Shown here: positions 33,901 to 43,640 of the stretch, piece after piece | Layout of the letters: each line of letters starts with the position of its first letter | How positions within the stretch are numbered: the first letter of the stretch is position 1 | Assembly (NCBI RefSeq): GCF_029962835.1 | Contig: NC_080577.1 | Span: 24,720,501-24,784,500 of the forward strand | Length of the DNA: 64,000 nt | Direction: 5' to 3' | Source of the DNA: Magnolia sinica | Taxonomy: Eukaryota > Streptophyta > Magnoliopsida > Magnoliales > Magnoliaceae | The notes under the pieces: generated by a model | Seen by the model: the letters and a program-made list of their open reading frames with translations, nothing else | Told to the model about the DNA's origin: nothing | The model's database searches: none | Made by a program: the position numbers and the translations under genes

Positions 33901-36900
33901 AAGTGACACCACCAAGTTCTGTGGGGCCCACCATGATATACGTGTTGTATCCACATTGTACATCCATTTGGAGAGATCATTTTAGGGCATGATTAAAAGA
34001 ATGAGGTAGATCCAAAGCTCGAGGGAACCCCACCATGGAAAATAGTGAGGAGAGTGACGTCCACTATTGAAGCCTTCCTAAGGTCCACCATGATTTTTAT
34101 TTGAGATATAACTCGTTCATAAGTTAACACAAATATTAAAGAAGTGGAAACACAAATATCAGCTTGATCTTAAACTTTTGTGGCCCTTAGAAGTTTTTAA
34201 TGGTGAGCGTACTCTCTTCACTATTTTTTGTGGTGGGGTCCACTCGAGTTTTGGATCTAATTCATTCTTTGGCTCATGCCTTAAAATGATCTCTCTAAAT
34301 GAATGGACAGTGTGGATACAAAACATACATCATGGTGGGACCGACATAACTACGTGACGTCGCTTTAGTAGCGAGTCTCGCTACTCAACCTGTGCACTAA
34401 ATCCCTAAATGAAAACTTAAATAAAAATCACAGTGGACCTTAAGTTAACATAGATATTGAAGAAGGGAAAACACAAATATCAACTTGATGGAAAACTTTT
34501 GTGACCCTTTGAAGTTTTTAATGGCGGGCATGACTCTTTCCACTATTTCTGTGTTGGGGTCCACTTGAGTTTTGGATCCGATTCATTTTATGGCTCATGC
34601 CCTAAAATGATCTCAACAAATGGATGTACGGTGTGGATACAAAACATACATCATGGTGGGTCCCACATAACTAGGTGGCATCACTTTAGTAGCAGTCTCG
34701 CTACTTAACCCGTGCGCTGAATCCTCAAATAGAAGGTAGCTGATTGCGGGAACGGATTGGCTACTCCCCCTGCCACTGGCTTGGTGGCTGGTGGTCATCC
34801 ATTTTTACATATAATTTTAGGGCTTTATCCAAAAAAAATTAAAGGTATATAAATCTTAGATGAACCACACCACAGTAAAACAATAGTGATTGGATATCCA
34901 CCATTAAAATCCTCCTAAGGCCCACTGTACTGTTTATTTGACATCCAATCTTTTGATTAGGTCAGGCCTAGATGAAAGGAAAAAACCAAAGATCAGCTTG
35001 ATTCAAAACTTTTATGGCCTGAAAAAGGTTTTTAATGGTCGACGCTCATTCAACATTGTTTCCTGTAATGTGGTCCACTTGAGATTGTGATATACCTCAT
35101 TCTTTTTCTCAGACCATAAAATGATCTGGAAAATAGATGAACGGCATGTATGAAACACATACATCATGTTGGGGCCCATGGAGCACCGACCACCAGCCAT
35201 TGGCTGGTGGCAGGGGGAGTAGCCAATCCGTTTCCGATGATTGCGTGGTGAGTAACTTACCATGTCAGCATACTGAGTAAACTCCATGGAGTCCACCATG
35301 ATTTTATGTATTTTATCCGCTCCATGGGCTTGAGACTAAAAATAAAGCATATACAATGTTCAAGTGGACCACACCATAGGAAACAGTTGAATTGAATGTT
35401 TACCATTGAAAATTTCTCGGTGCTACAAAATTTTTGGATCAAGCTTATATTTGTGTTTTCTCTTCATCCATGCCTTTATGATCTTATGAACTGGTTGGAT
35501 GACAAATAAACCTCACTGTGGGGCCTAGCAAGGTTTCAACAGTGGAAATCATTATCCCCACTATTTACAGCGGTATGATCCACTTGATATTTGGATATAC
35601 TTCAATTTTGGGCTTAACCCCTTAAATTAGATTTTAAAATGGATGGATGGCCTGGATAGACAACATACATACAATTGTGGGCCCAACTACAGTGACAGCA
35701 AGAGCTTGCCGTAATCGGTATGCAATTCAATTTCCAAGCGAAACCGTTTTAATATATTTAACAGTTATACTTTTTCTGAAATATAAATTTTTTTAATATA
35801 TTAAAAAAATCTGATGACGTGGCGCTTATAATGACGTTGACCAATGAAAACGCTGGAGGCAGGGAGTTCCTGACTCCAGGAAATAGAGGATCCGCACTCC
35901 ATATAAAGATGGTGGGATGATTAGAACCCTCCACCGACTCAGTGTTACCATAAATGAGCTAGGATGGTGGGCTTTTATTTTTGCAGTTGAATTTGTAGCA
36001 GTGAAAATTTTTCTTTTCACTGTTCTACATTCATCTGTACGTGGTGGTGAGCAGAATTTATTATGGTGGCCAGCTTAATTAAAGTAGCTAGCATCCTCAG
36101 AACATGGACGGTTCTGATCATTTAAGCCCTAATGTGGCCACAGAAGCTTGTGATTCCGTGGAGCCAAGTACACCTCATATGACTCAGGCTTGGATGGTCC
36201 AAACTCTTCATCTTATCGAGTTGGGGTCGAGTCCGACGAGTTGCAGGACTCGTCCCTGTATAAAACCATGCCCATGAATGCTTTACAATTTACCTAGTAC
36301 CCTCAACTTTTTTGCAACCAGAAATGTGGTTATGGGGGTTTAAAACAAGTGCGGAATCTGGGCCATGCCTGGTCCTAGCACAATCAAACTTCTGAATAGG
36401 TCCCGACTGATCAGTTCACAGTACACTTATATAAGCATCAAGATCTATTGATCGACCTAAAATTTAGGCTCCATGATTAATTTGTTTGGACCATGTCATG
36501 ATCAACCTAAAAACCCAACACAGTCTTAGTCTGATGTAGAGCGGGTCGCGGACACTTTTATGGCTAAGATGGACTAGGAGAAGGCCCGATCACCATCATA
36601 AATTTTTTTTTTTCTTCTTTTTTCCCTTTCTTGCTTAAGATTCGACACAAATCTTAAATCATAGGATTTTGATAACACCGCTCGTGAGCAATGCCGAGCT
36701 CAGTGGAGAAGGCCCGATCACCTTCATAACCTCAAAATAGTCATATCTTACAAATTGGAATGAGTTTTTCGACATATCATATATGATTTTGGGGTAGGAG
36801 AGGCTACTTTGCCACGCCCGATTTGTGAGATTCTATCACGGTCAAAAATTATTTTTATTTTCATTTTTACTATTCATAGTAAGTTTTAGTTCGATCATAA

Positions 36901-38267
36901 CTTTTGATCCGTTGAGTTTTAGGAGTCATGCCCAACATGAAAATGGCTTAGGAAAATTAGGAGAATAACGTGATTAGGCCAAATTGGACACTTACTATTT
37001 TTGGCCGAAAACCATGAAGTCTAGTAGAAATCATGACCGTCTATAAATAGTAAGTTTTTTACTATTTATAAGAAGTCACCTTTTTTATTCTATAACTTCT
37101 TCCTAGGTTTGATATCACTATTTAAAGGAATGTAAATTCGTTTTTATCATCGATTAATTTATTTTCAAAATTATTAGAATTTATTTCTATTTTCCTATTT
37201 TCTCTCCTTGATTTGAGGAATCTCTCTAAGGAGTCCAGAGAAGCTCCATGAATTCGGAGTAATTATCCCCTGAGGAAGATGGTGATCAACCTCATCACGT
37301 CCATCCCTGCATCACAGTCCTAACCAACTTATTGCTGGGCCTAAGTCAGTTGCGAGTCGTCAAGTCCAATCTGGTTTGGCACCACACGTCAGCATTGAAA
37401 ACATACTTGAATAGTTGACTCAGACGAGTCACCCCTGACTTGGCCCAGGGCCAGGTCAACTCAGGACTGAACCAGTAAGTCTGAGTCGCTGAGTCTTCAA
37501 TCCGTGGCCCTGTTTGAATCAGTTTTAACTCAAACCTATCCAACCTAGTCCCGTCAACTCAGACATTGGGGCGAGTCATGTCAGACTAGAACGAGTCTTA
37601 AAACCATGGTTATATTGGACTCAAGCAGGACATGCTTGATACACTAAGCCCAGTTGCAACCCTCTCTAAGCCCGTGACCTTGTTATTGGCCAGATTTTAG
37701 GCCCACCAACCAGCTGAGCAGGCCCTAGCCAACCATTCAACTTGATATGTGAAGAGACACATTCACTTACAACATACATTCAAAATAGGGTGATAACAAG
37801 CACAAATGGCCTGATCCATGATGCTAAGAAAACAGTAGTGTTAGCATCGTAGATACAATGTTATTCTCAATTGCCATAAAATAGCGCATGATTGTGTTTT
37901 CTTTCTCGCAGAGCTTGCTTACACAATGCAGGTGACTGAAAAATGCGATGTGTATAGCTTTGGAGTTGTAGCATTGGAAGTGGTAGTGGGAAGGCATCCG
38001 GGGGATCTTATCTCCAATTTATCACAGTCAAGCGCCGAAAACATGCTTCTGAAGAGTGTATTAGACCAACGTCTCCCGTCTCCCACCATCAAAGTTTCAG
38101 AGGAAGTTGTTTTAACAGTAGCACTGGCACTTGCCTGTGTGCGTTCTAGTCCGCAATCAAGGCCCACCATGCAACATGTGTCGCGGGAGCTATCTGCTCC
38201 AAGGGTGTCTCTTCCGGTGCCATTCGACCAAATCACATTGTGTGATCTAATGGATCTCGCAATATGA
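27875..38267 (+). CDS. MIK2-like LRR receptor kinase; join(27875..30761, 37912..38267)
   Basis: The joined exons give an uninterrupted protein of 1,080 residues. It has a signal peptide (hydrophobic [14 protein letters not shown]), an LRR N-terminal cap (ANALLQWK, then CKWLGIAC), about 24 plant-type LRRs (residues about 75-670), a Cys pair ([11 protein letters not shown]), one membrane helix (about 725-749) and a kinase. VAIKK (about 816), HRDISSNN (about 916) and DFG (about 936) are present, so it is an RD-type kinase. The first Gly of the P-loop is Ala797. Exon 1 ends in phase 1; the split GAG codon completes the APE motif. The donor is CAG|GTAATC and the acceptor TTTCTTTCTCGCAG. It would sit in the plasma membrane and sense a ligand; MIK2 relatives act in immune, cell-wall and pollen-tube signalling. 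The exact ligand is unknown. Two promoter W-boxes fit stress control. Confidence 0.92.
30768..31195. repeat. Tandem array of (CT)n plus a 60-bp module
   Basis: About five units, each a CT run followed by TTCATCTTGCATATGTGATG, then ATTCCAAATCACCCCACA and TATAAAGATGGTGGGATG. CT run lengths differ, and one extra partial module with TATTATATGATGATTCC lies near 31,080. It begins only six bases after the splice donor. The last unit is cut by the Mutator-like element; its remainder (ATATAAAGATGGTGGGATG) reappears at 35,901. Confidence 0.9.
31340..31890. repeat. GTGGGCC-type element within the Mutator-like element
   Basis: Its left part has GCGTACTGAGTAAAGTGTG and its right part AGAGTTTACTCAATACG, roughly inverted, with TTGCGTG/ACGCAA outside. 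The interior has GGATGGACGGTGTGGATAAA and CAGTGGGCCCAAC. Related text is found at 20,500-20,560 and 35,240-35,720. Confidence 0.55.
31891..32344. repeat. Decayed MITE-like stretch
   Basis: Phrases such as ATGGGCCACACGAGAGGAAAC and CCACCGTTGAAATATTTATATGG resemble the interior of the neighbouring MITEs. Ends are not recognisable. Confidence 0.4.
32345..33401. repeat. Degenerate minisatellite, about 50 copies of a 21-22-bp unit
   Basis: The unit is close to TCACTTTGTCTAGTGAACCC, with many variants (CTACTGAACCCTG, CTACAACCCTG, CCAACAACCTCG). It covers more than 1 kb within the Mutator-like element. Open frames across it (32,367-32,612; 33,000-33,245) come from the periodicity and are not genes. 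Confidence 0.9.
33445..33665. repeat. GACTCGA-rich decayed repeat
   Basis: Starts with GGTGGGCATCGAGTCGATTC and holds many ACTCGA/GAGTC/CCGAGT words. Its style recalls the ends of the hAT-like elements at 38,993 and 47,698, but no terminal repeats are seen. Confidence 0.45.
33875..34397. mobile_element. MITE with about 75-bp imperfect terminal inverted repeats
   Basis: The left end (AGTAGCTAGACTCGCTACC, then GTGGGGCCCACCATGAT) pairs with the right end, which inverted reads GAGTAGCGAGACTCGCTACT, then GTCCCACCATGATG. The interior has the common phrases TGGACAGTGTGGATACAAA and TCACTATTTTTTGTGGTGG. No coding potential. Confidence 0.7.
34430..34717. mobile_element. Partial second copy of the preceding MITE (right half)
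   Basis: TAAGTTAACATAGATATTGA with AAACACAAATATCAACTTGAT repeats 34,128-34,180 in the same orientation. The right end (TAGCAGTCTCGCTACTTAACC) matches the right end of the 33,875-34,397 element. The left half is absent. Confidence 0.65.
34749..35237. mobile_element. MITE with about 45-bp inverted repeats and TGATTGCG duplication
   Basis: The left end GGAACGGATTGGCTACTCCC, then CCTGCCA, pairs with the right end, which inverted reads GGAAACGGATTGGCTACTCC, then CCCTGCCACCAGCC. TGATTGCG flanks it at 34,741-34,748 and 35,238-35,245. It is nested within the Mutator-like element. Degraded relatives occur at about 46,780-47,250 and 49,600-49,960. Confidence 0.8.
35246..35796. repeat. GTGGGCC-type decayed element
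   Basis: The left part, with AGCATACTGAGTAAACTCCAT, and the right part, with TGTGGGCCCAACTACAGTGA, frame an interior with the common phrases (TGGATGACAAATAAACCTCAC). It resembles 31,340-31,890. Terminal repeats are poor. Confidence 0.5.
35909..36531. other. Intron segment, no clear repeat or gene
   Basis: After the end of the CT-module array (to about 35,920) there is ordinary AT-rich sequence. GAGTTGGGGTCGAGTCCGACG near 36,220 belongs to the GAGTCGA-type repeats. I see no coding region. Confidence 0.4.
36532..37314 (+). repeat. Solo gypsy LTR in the kinase intron
   Basis: It starts TGATGTAGAG and ends CCTGCATCA, giving inverted termini TGATG/CATCA. It matches the 3' LTR at 57,799-58,507 over its length (shared GATTTTGGGGTAGGAGA, CCAAATTGGACACTTACTAT, ACCATGAAGTCT). 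Flanks TAGTC (36,527-36,531) and CAGTC (37,315-37,319) give a 5-bp target duplication with one mismatch. No internal sequence remains. CTATAAATAG near 37,037 could be the TATA box. Confidence 0.85.
37320..37911. other. Last intron segment before exon 2
   Basis: Up to about 37,610 the text is rich in GACTCA/GAGTCA words (similar to 47,480-47,640), probably a decayed repeat. The remainder is unique-looking intron with a pyrimidine tract (GTGTTTTCTTTCTCGCAG) at the acceptor. Confidence 0.5.
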
Positions 38268-38992
38268 TTTGATTACGTGGAAAAGTTATCAGACGTGCAG
38301 TGGTGTAGATTGGGCCACCATGATATCATGTTGATGTATCATTCTTTTGTGCGTGTGTGTGTGTATGTGTTTGTAATGTTTGAATTACTGATTTATTGAA
38401 ATTTGACACTAATGCTGTGGAACTGATTGAACCGGATATTTGTGATGGTTGACATGCCTATAACAATAAACAGTTAAGGCTACTCATATAGAGAACGCAT
38501 GATTTTTTATTTTATTTTATTTATTTTATATTTTTCTTCTTTCAGATTGCAAGGTTGACTTAGATAATAGGAAATTTTAAGATTCAGTTCCATAGTTCAA
38601 AACCCAAAAATGTGGCCGGACTCGATGTCCAGCTGGGTTAGGTTGATCCAACAACTTGGATCGGTTTTTACATTAGTCTGTCCATCCAACATTTAATAAT
38701 TGTATTGGATAATATTTTTTTATGTTGTATAAACGTTCAAACAAGTTACTTAAATGAAAATATGGAAAATAGCCTAATTGCATGTCCATCGAATGGAACG
38801 CTGGCAGCAGGTTTACTCGTCCCTCAACTAGGTCCATAGTCACAAACTTAGAACCGCACTTGCTGATTAGAAACTTGGAACTGCTCTCTCGGAAAGAAGA
38901 AGAAGAAGAAAATGCCAGACAAGTGACTCGGTTTGATTCATGATGAGTCGACTAAGTCAGCAAGAAGACTCAACAAGACGAGTAGCATCACT
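38268..38992. other. 3' flank of the receptor kinase gene
   Basis: Includes the probable 3' UTR. A GTGTGTGTGTGT run lies at about 38,352-38,364 and AATAAAC at about 38,466-38,472, a weak polyadenylation signal. No other gene is seen; near 38,600 a GACTCGATGTCCAGC phrase begins repeat-like text. Confidence 0.45.
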
Positions 38993-39590
38993 ACGGGTGT
39001 ACACCAAGTCGAACTGAGTCAAGCTGGCCTCAGCTCGACTCGGCTAGGTCAGCAGACACACCCAGCTCGTGTTCGTCTTGGCTCGGGGACTGAGCCATCA
39101 TGTCTAGCTTGATTCGGTTTGGTCAACAAATCGGACCAGTTCGAGCTCAAGCACACACAGACAGACAGAGAGAGGCTAGGGTCGCTGGTTGAGCAGAGAG
39201 AGAGACAGGGGGGGGGGGGGGGGGGGGGGGTGGCTAGGGTCGCTGGTCGAGCAGAGAGAGAGAGAGAGAGGATAGGGTCGTTGGTCGGGCAGGTAGGGTT
39301 GTTTTCAAATAAAAGGAAAAGGGTAAAGTAGAGATTTAATGTTTAAAAAAAATAAAAAATTATACTACCTGATCGAGTCAAGCCGAGTCAAACTGAGTCG
39401 AGCCGAGTTCGAGCTAGACATCGAACCGAGTCGAGTCCAGCTCGAGTCAGCTCTAACTCGGCTCGAAAATTTTTTCGAGCTCTAAAAACAGCTCGACTCA
39501 GATTGAACTCAGTTTCAAATCGAGCCAAATCAAGCTTTTTCGAGCCGAGTCGAGCGAGTTGATCGAGCTAGAGTCTTCCATAAAATTGAG
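38993..39590. mobile_element. hAT-like element relative with GAGTCGAGC-rich ends
   Basis: Begins ACGGGTGTACACCAAGTCG, like the terminus at 47,698, and is rich in CTCGACTCGGCT and GAGCCGAGTCGAGC motifs at both ends. The centre has a G run and three copies of GGCTAGGGTCGCTGGT plus GAGCAGAGAGAGA. The right terminus (GATCGAGCTAGAGTC) lacks the GTACACCCCTA end, so the copy is truncated. Confidence 0.6.
39208..39230 (+). repeat. Run of 23 G within a GA-rich triple repeat
   Basis: A mononucleotide G tract preceded and followed by AGAGAGAGA runs. Length may be affected by sequencing error. Confidence 0.85.
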
Positions 39591-39678
39591 TTTCCTAGAA
39601 TTCCAAATATAAGTTAAATAGATATTGAGTCAATTCGATGAGTTATAAAAAAAAAAAAAAATACTTTTAGAAAAATGA

Positions 39679-40412
39679 TTAGGGCTCATTTGGGAGCTTG
39701 TATTTGGAATGCAGTACTGGAATCCAAATCATAATTATAATAGAATCAAGGTGATTCCAAATCCTTATGTTACCTTGATTCTAAAACCTTGTGTTTGGCA
39801 ACCTGTAATCTTGTGTTTAGCAGCTTGTAATTAAAATGCACCGACATCTAAAAATCATGGAATGTAGAATTTGATTATTAAAGGAACTTTTATATCTCAA
39901 ATTAGTGTACATATGTAATATTTGACAAAATAATTGTAATAAGCCTATTGAAACATATACTTTGCCAAAAACGATAAATTTTTTAGCCTTAAGTAAGCCA
40001 CAAGCATATGGATCTCAAATGAGCGACCCGCCAATGACTTTTAGCTATCAATTAATGCATGGCCAATGTTTGGATAGTTTGGATCATTCTATTAATATGA
40101 TTTTCGTGATGCAGCTAATAATTTGATTGGTTTGGATATCATCTGTGCCATGTATATAGTGGATTAGTAGCTTAAACATCTTTGTTACATATGCAACTCT
40201 CGTGCCTTTAAAAGTGAGCAAAAGAAGAAGAAGAAGAAGAAGAAGACATTTCACTCCAATTGTATTAGAATCGCAGTAAAAATGTAAGATTTCAAAATAC
40301 AATAAAATTATGTATTTCTTTCACCTTCGATTCCATTTATCCCAATGCTACCAAACTAACAACTTTTGAAAACCAAATACATCCAAACTAGTGTTGCCAA
40401 ATGACTCCTTAG
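39679..40412. mobile_element. hAT-like MITE candidate
   Basis: The left end TTAGGGCTCATTTGGGAGC resembles the inverted right end CTAAGGAGTCATTTGGCAAC. The interior is AT-rich with GGAATCCAAAT-like internal inverted pieces and an (AAG)n run at 40,222-40,246. No clear target duplication was found. Confidence 0.5.
40222..40246 (+). repeat. (AAG)n microsatellite
   Basis: AAG trinucleotide repeat of about eight units. Confidence 0.9.
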
Positions 40413-40539
40413 CTCAAAAGCTAGGAAATGTCCAAAATCTAGTTACATCTCTAAATATTCAAATAGGAATTGGGGAGTTTAACTTTGTAGCTACATTTCT
40501 TTCAAGTCCAATTTGAAAGTAATTTAATTTTCATTTTAG

Positions 40540-41117
40540 CTCGACCAATAATTAACTGCAACTCGAACTCGACTCAGATCAGTCCTCGAGCCTAATTTCG
40601 GTCAGCAACTTGGGCCAGTTTGAGCCTATGCGACATTTTCTCAAACACATGGAATACACCTTCAATTTCTCACAGTATGCAAAACAGCAGCAGCAGTTTG
40701 CAAGCATTTCATCAAATGCTCGATAGGAAACATCAAAATCAAAATACAAGGGTAGTTTTATCATGTTTTTTTTTTTTTTTGTAGTACAATTTGTTTCGTA
40801 TCATACCTTCCTCGCCACCAGTTGATCCTACAAAGAATGTATGCACCCGAAACACCACTTTGTCGAGTCATTTAATCGAACACTTGGTGAGCAATGTCAA
40901 TATCAAAATAAATGAGTCACCAAACTGATTTGATCCAAGTTTGATTCGAGCTAAGGTTTGATCCAAGTCGATTCGAGCTCGGACAAGCTCTAACTCGGCT
41001 CCAAATTTTTTCAAGCTCCAAAAATCAACTCGACTCGGCTAGAACCGAGTTGAATTGAGCCTGTTCGAGTCGAGTCGAGCGAATTAACCGAAATAACTCA
41101 GTTCATGTACAGCTCTA
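40540..41117. mobile_element. hAT-like element, relative of 47,698-48,271
   Basis: It follows the 47,698 element in order: ACTCGAACTCGACTC, TTTCTCAAACACATGGA, TTCATCAAATGCTC, ATACCTTCCTCGCCACCAG, AACACTTGGTGAGCAATGTC, then GTTCGAGTCGAGTCGAGCGA and TTCATGTACAGCTCTACC at the right end. The left terminus is missing or decayed. It abuts a gypsy remnant, which it may have interrupted. Confidence 0.65.
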
Positions 41118-41118
41118 C

Positions 41119-41600
41119 CTATGTAGGACCGGACCTAGACATGAGGGAGTATTTTTTCTTCCATTTGGCCTTATTTTGGTCCAACCATATTAAGAATGTA
41201 TTTGTGCCACGTACTACATCTATCCCCTCCACTTGAAAAGAACTCGTCCTCTGGTTATTCAATGGACTTGGTTCGTAATATTCATAAAGGTCTACCACAA
41301 TAAAAGTTCGTGAGATCTTTATGCCCTTGGGAAGATCAACAATATAGATGTTATTATTAATTATTTTTAAAAATCGAAACATAACATATTTTCTTATTCT
41401 CATTATGGTCGAAAACATCTCCTTGTGCAAGTGAACTAGCAAGTTATCATCCACTTCAAACACTTTTTAGCACCAATGTTTATTAGCCTTTTCTTTTTAC
41501 TTGATGATAGACTCCTATAATTTCTTCTGGATATCAGCATGCACAATCAATATTCAGTCGCCATTTTTTATAATAATATTCATACAAAATGATGCTTTTG
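41119..41600 (-). pseudogene. Gypsy integrase C-terminal fragment
   Basis: FEVDDNLLVHLHKEMF, then NNNIYIVDLPKGIKISRTF and VVDLYEYYEP, then SSFQVEGIDV match the C-terminus of chromovirus-like integrases. It resembles the corresponding part of the copy at 9,700-10,000. Upstream (to 41,600) HADIQKKL is readable. The rest of integrase, RNase H and RT are deleted. Confidence 0.8.
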
Positions 41601-42866
41601 GAAAAAAAAATCAACATTTTGAAATTTTTGAGGAAAAAAATTAAAATATGAGAAAATTTTTGAGATTTAGAAAATTACCATCTTTTAAAAAAAATAAAAA
41701 TATTATCTCGGCCTATATATGTGACATCAACATCGTACTGTTATGGTCAACCAAGTAACATATGATAAGCTACCATATCGACCACGCCATATATTACTTC
41801 TTCCTTATAATATTTAACAATAAAAAATTGTATATGACATCATTTAATTATCTTTGTTTCGCCGACTTCCTTAATCAATCCAATAGTGTATGAAGAAGGA
41901 GTACCTTTCTGTCTTCAATTGTAACTTTTTCATCATAGTCTTCAACACGATGTTTTAACTTCTCTAATCATTTATGATCAGATCGAAAACCTTTTGGTTC
42001 ATAGTGCACCTCGTTCAAAAGATATTGTGTTGTTGGAGATCTATATCTCTTCATTTGACATGTATAATAGCTTGTAATTTACCATTATCGAGTGGTGGCT
42101 TGATATTTATCACAATTGTCACACCACAAACATGATAATCACGAACTCCATCGCCAATCTCATGTCTCTCATTATTATGAACATGGGTCTGTCCTAAGGC
42201 TTTTGTCAAACAGTCGATCGCTACCTGCAGTCCTTGCATGCTTCACAGATTCTTCTGCTGGAAAGCTTCAAATGTCGCCGTTGTCATAGAATTGTTCCTT
42301 AAGGGCTAGTTTGGATATGCATTTTGGGATGTATTATATCGTATTAAAAGTTATGATTTGACGTTTACCGTGTTTGGATTAGAGTGAATAGACGGTAGAG
42401 TATTGTCAGTGGGTTCTGTTGCTGTCAATACTTCGTATTCATTGCGCTATATTCGGAAGCGGATGAAAGTTTGAAATTTGTACGATTATAAGATATCTGG
42501 TACCTACGCAGTGTAATATCGAGACCGTTCATTTGGTACATTTCGACGTGAAAATCATCTGAGCTAGAAATCAGAAAGTTCTATGTGTCAAACAGGCCAA
42601 CCGACCCAATTAAGATTGTACAATACGCAAACATAATACGTCATATCCAAACATTGATCTGTATAATGTATTATATACTATGCCAAATAATACCTCCTAT
42701 CCAAATATTGATTAGTATCGGATTGATTTGGATGTATTCTGAAAACCATCCAATGTATACATGAACAGTACCCAAATACAATACAATACAATACTATACG
42801 CGAATCCAAACAGGTCCTAAAGCACCGTCTATGGGATTGTTGTTCGCACCATTGTTTGATGTCATT
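41601..42866 (-). pseudogene. Gypsy gag/protease-region remnant with a MITE insertion
   Basis: From an ATG at 42,866 (MTSNNGANNNPIDG) a gag start is readable until a MITE at 42,299-42,820. Below it are degraded segments (42,239-42,051 with DYHVCGV) and the linker that joins protease to RT (YKEEVIYGVVDMVAYHMLLG, about 41,720-41,800), matching the corresponding part of the gypsy element at 54,890. An internal deletion joins this to integrase near 41,600. Confidence 0.6.
42299..42820. mobile_element. MITE with TAGTTTGGAT-type termini
   Basis: The left end TTAAGGGCTAGTTTGGAT and the inverted right end TTAGGACCTGTTTGGAT are near-matches. The interior is full of ATACGTCATATCC and GTATTATAT-like words, with many short internal repeats (ATACAATACAATACAATACT). 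Target duplication is not clear. It breaks the gypsy gag start. Confidence 0.7.
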
Positions 42867-43640
42867 GAACCAAAGAAAAGCCTCACCTTGAAACTAACTA
42901 ATATAGGAAAGAGCATGAGAAGATAATGAGAAAGATAACCGTCTTTTTCAAGTAGTTAAAACCTTAAATCCATGAGAAAGAATAAGAGAGAAAACTCAAA
43001 AGTTTAATTGAATAATTTGTAATATATATGATTTCTCAATTATACCACTAATAAAGAAAAATAAAACTCTAATTTAAATTTACCTAAAATTACAAAATTT
43101 TAACCCTAAATCAGAAGTCCTAATTCAATTAAAATGGAACTAACCTGAAATAGTAAAAATTTTCAAATATAAAAAATCCTAAATTAACCTTATTGGAGGA
43201 TTCCTGACATGATTACAATTGATCTCTAAAAAAAAAAATGAAATCTAAAACTCTAAAAAAAAGAAAATGTAACAAAAATCGAAATTATTAGAAGTAACAA
43301 ATTTTCCTAAAATGTCGATTTTAAACGCAAAGCGTGTATTTTCTCACGAAACAGACTGGTCAAAACCCACTACATGAAGATCAATCTAGTGACAATTACC
43401 GGATCAAAAGTTATGGCTGATTTATGGTTCATACTTCAAATGACAATATCTTCTTGTCTGGAATAAATTTCTTCGAACCAAATGCACTTGGGGTCCAATT
43501 ACGTCATGCCTTATATATAATAACTAAACCCAATTCTACCATATTGCTTCTGCTTCCGTTTGACATTTTTTTTTTTTAATCCAGCCATGTTATGAATGCA
43601 TTTGTGCCACATCCTACATCAACGATCTGGATGTTCAATG
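42867..43640 (-). repeat. Gypsy 5' LTR and leader (copy 2)
   Basis: 43,050-43,640 matches 9,091-9,690: shared GATCAAAAGTTATGG, CAATTACGTCATGCC and the TTCTT-rich text. It lies upstream, on the minus strand, of the gag ATG, so it serves as the 5' LTR. Exact ends are not visible. Confidence 0.6.

Larger units (their letters stand above)
31205..35899. mobile_element. Mutator-like non-autonomous element, 4,695 bp, in the kinase intron
   Basis: The ends GAGTGCGGATCCTCTGTTTC and, inverted, GAGTGCGGATCCTCTATTTC begin terminal inverted repeats of about 100 bp (31,205-31,305 and 35,797-35,899). They also share GGAGTCAGGAACTC, CCAGCGTTTTCATTGGTC and GCCACGTCA. The flanks are CATGTAAAG (31,196-31,204) and CATATAAAG (35,900-35,908): a 9-bp target duplication with one difference, typical of Mutator. 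No transposase or captured gene frame is visible inside; the content is MITEs, a minisatellite and decayed repeats. Orientation is undefined. Confidence 0.88.
30762..37911 (+). other. 7,150-bp intron of the receptor kinase gene
   Basis: The boundaries follow from GT at 30,762, AG at 37,910-37,911 and a seamless kinase match across them (GTYGYIAP then [18 protein letters not shown]). Nearly all of it is repeats: the (CT)n array, a 4.7-kb Mutator-like element and a solo LTR. Kinase introns at this position are usually much shorter in related genes, so insertions probably made up most of this length. Confidence 0.88.
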
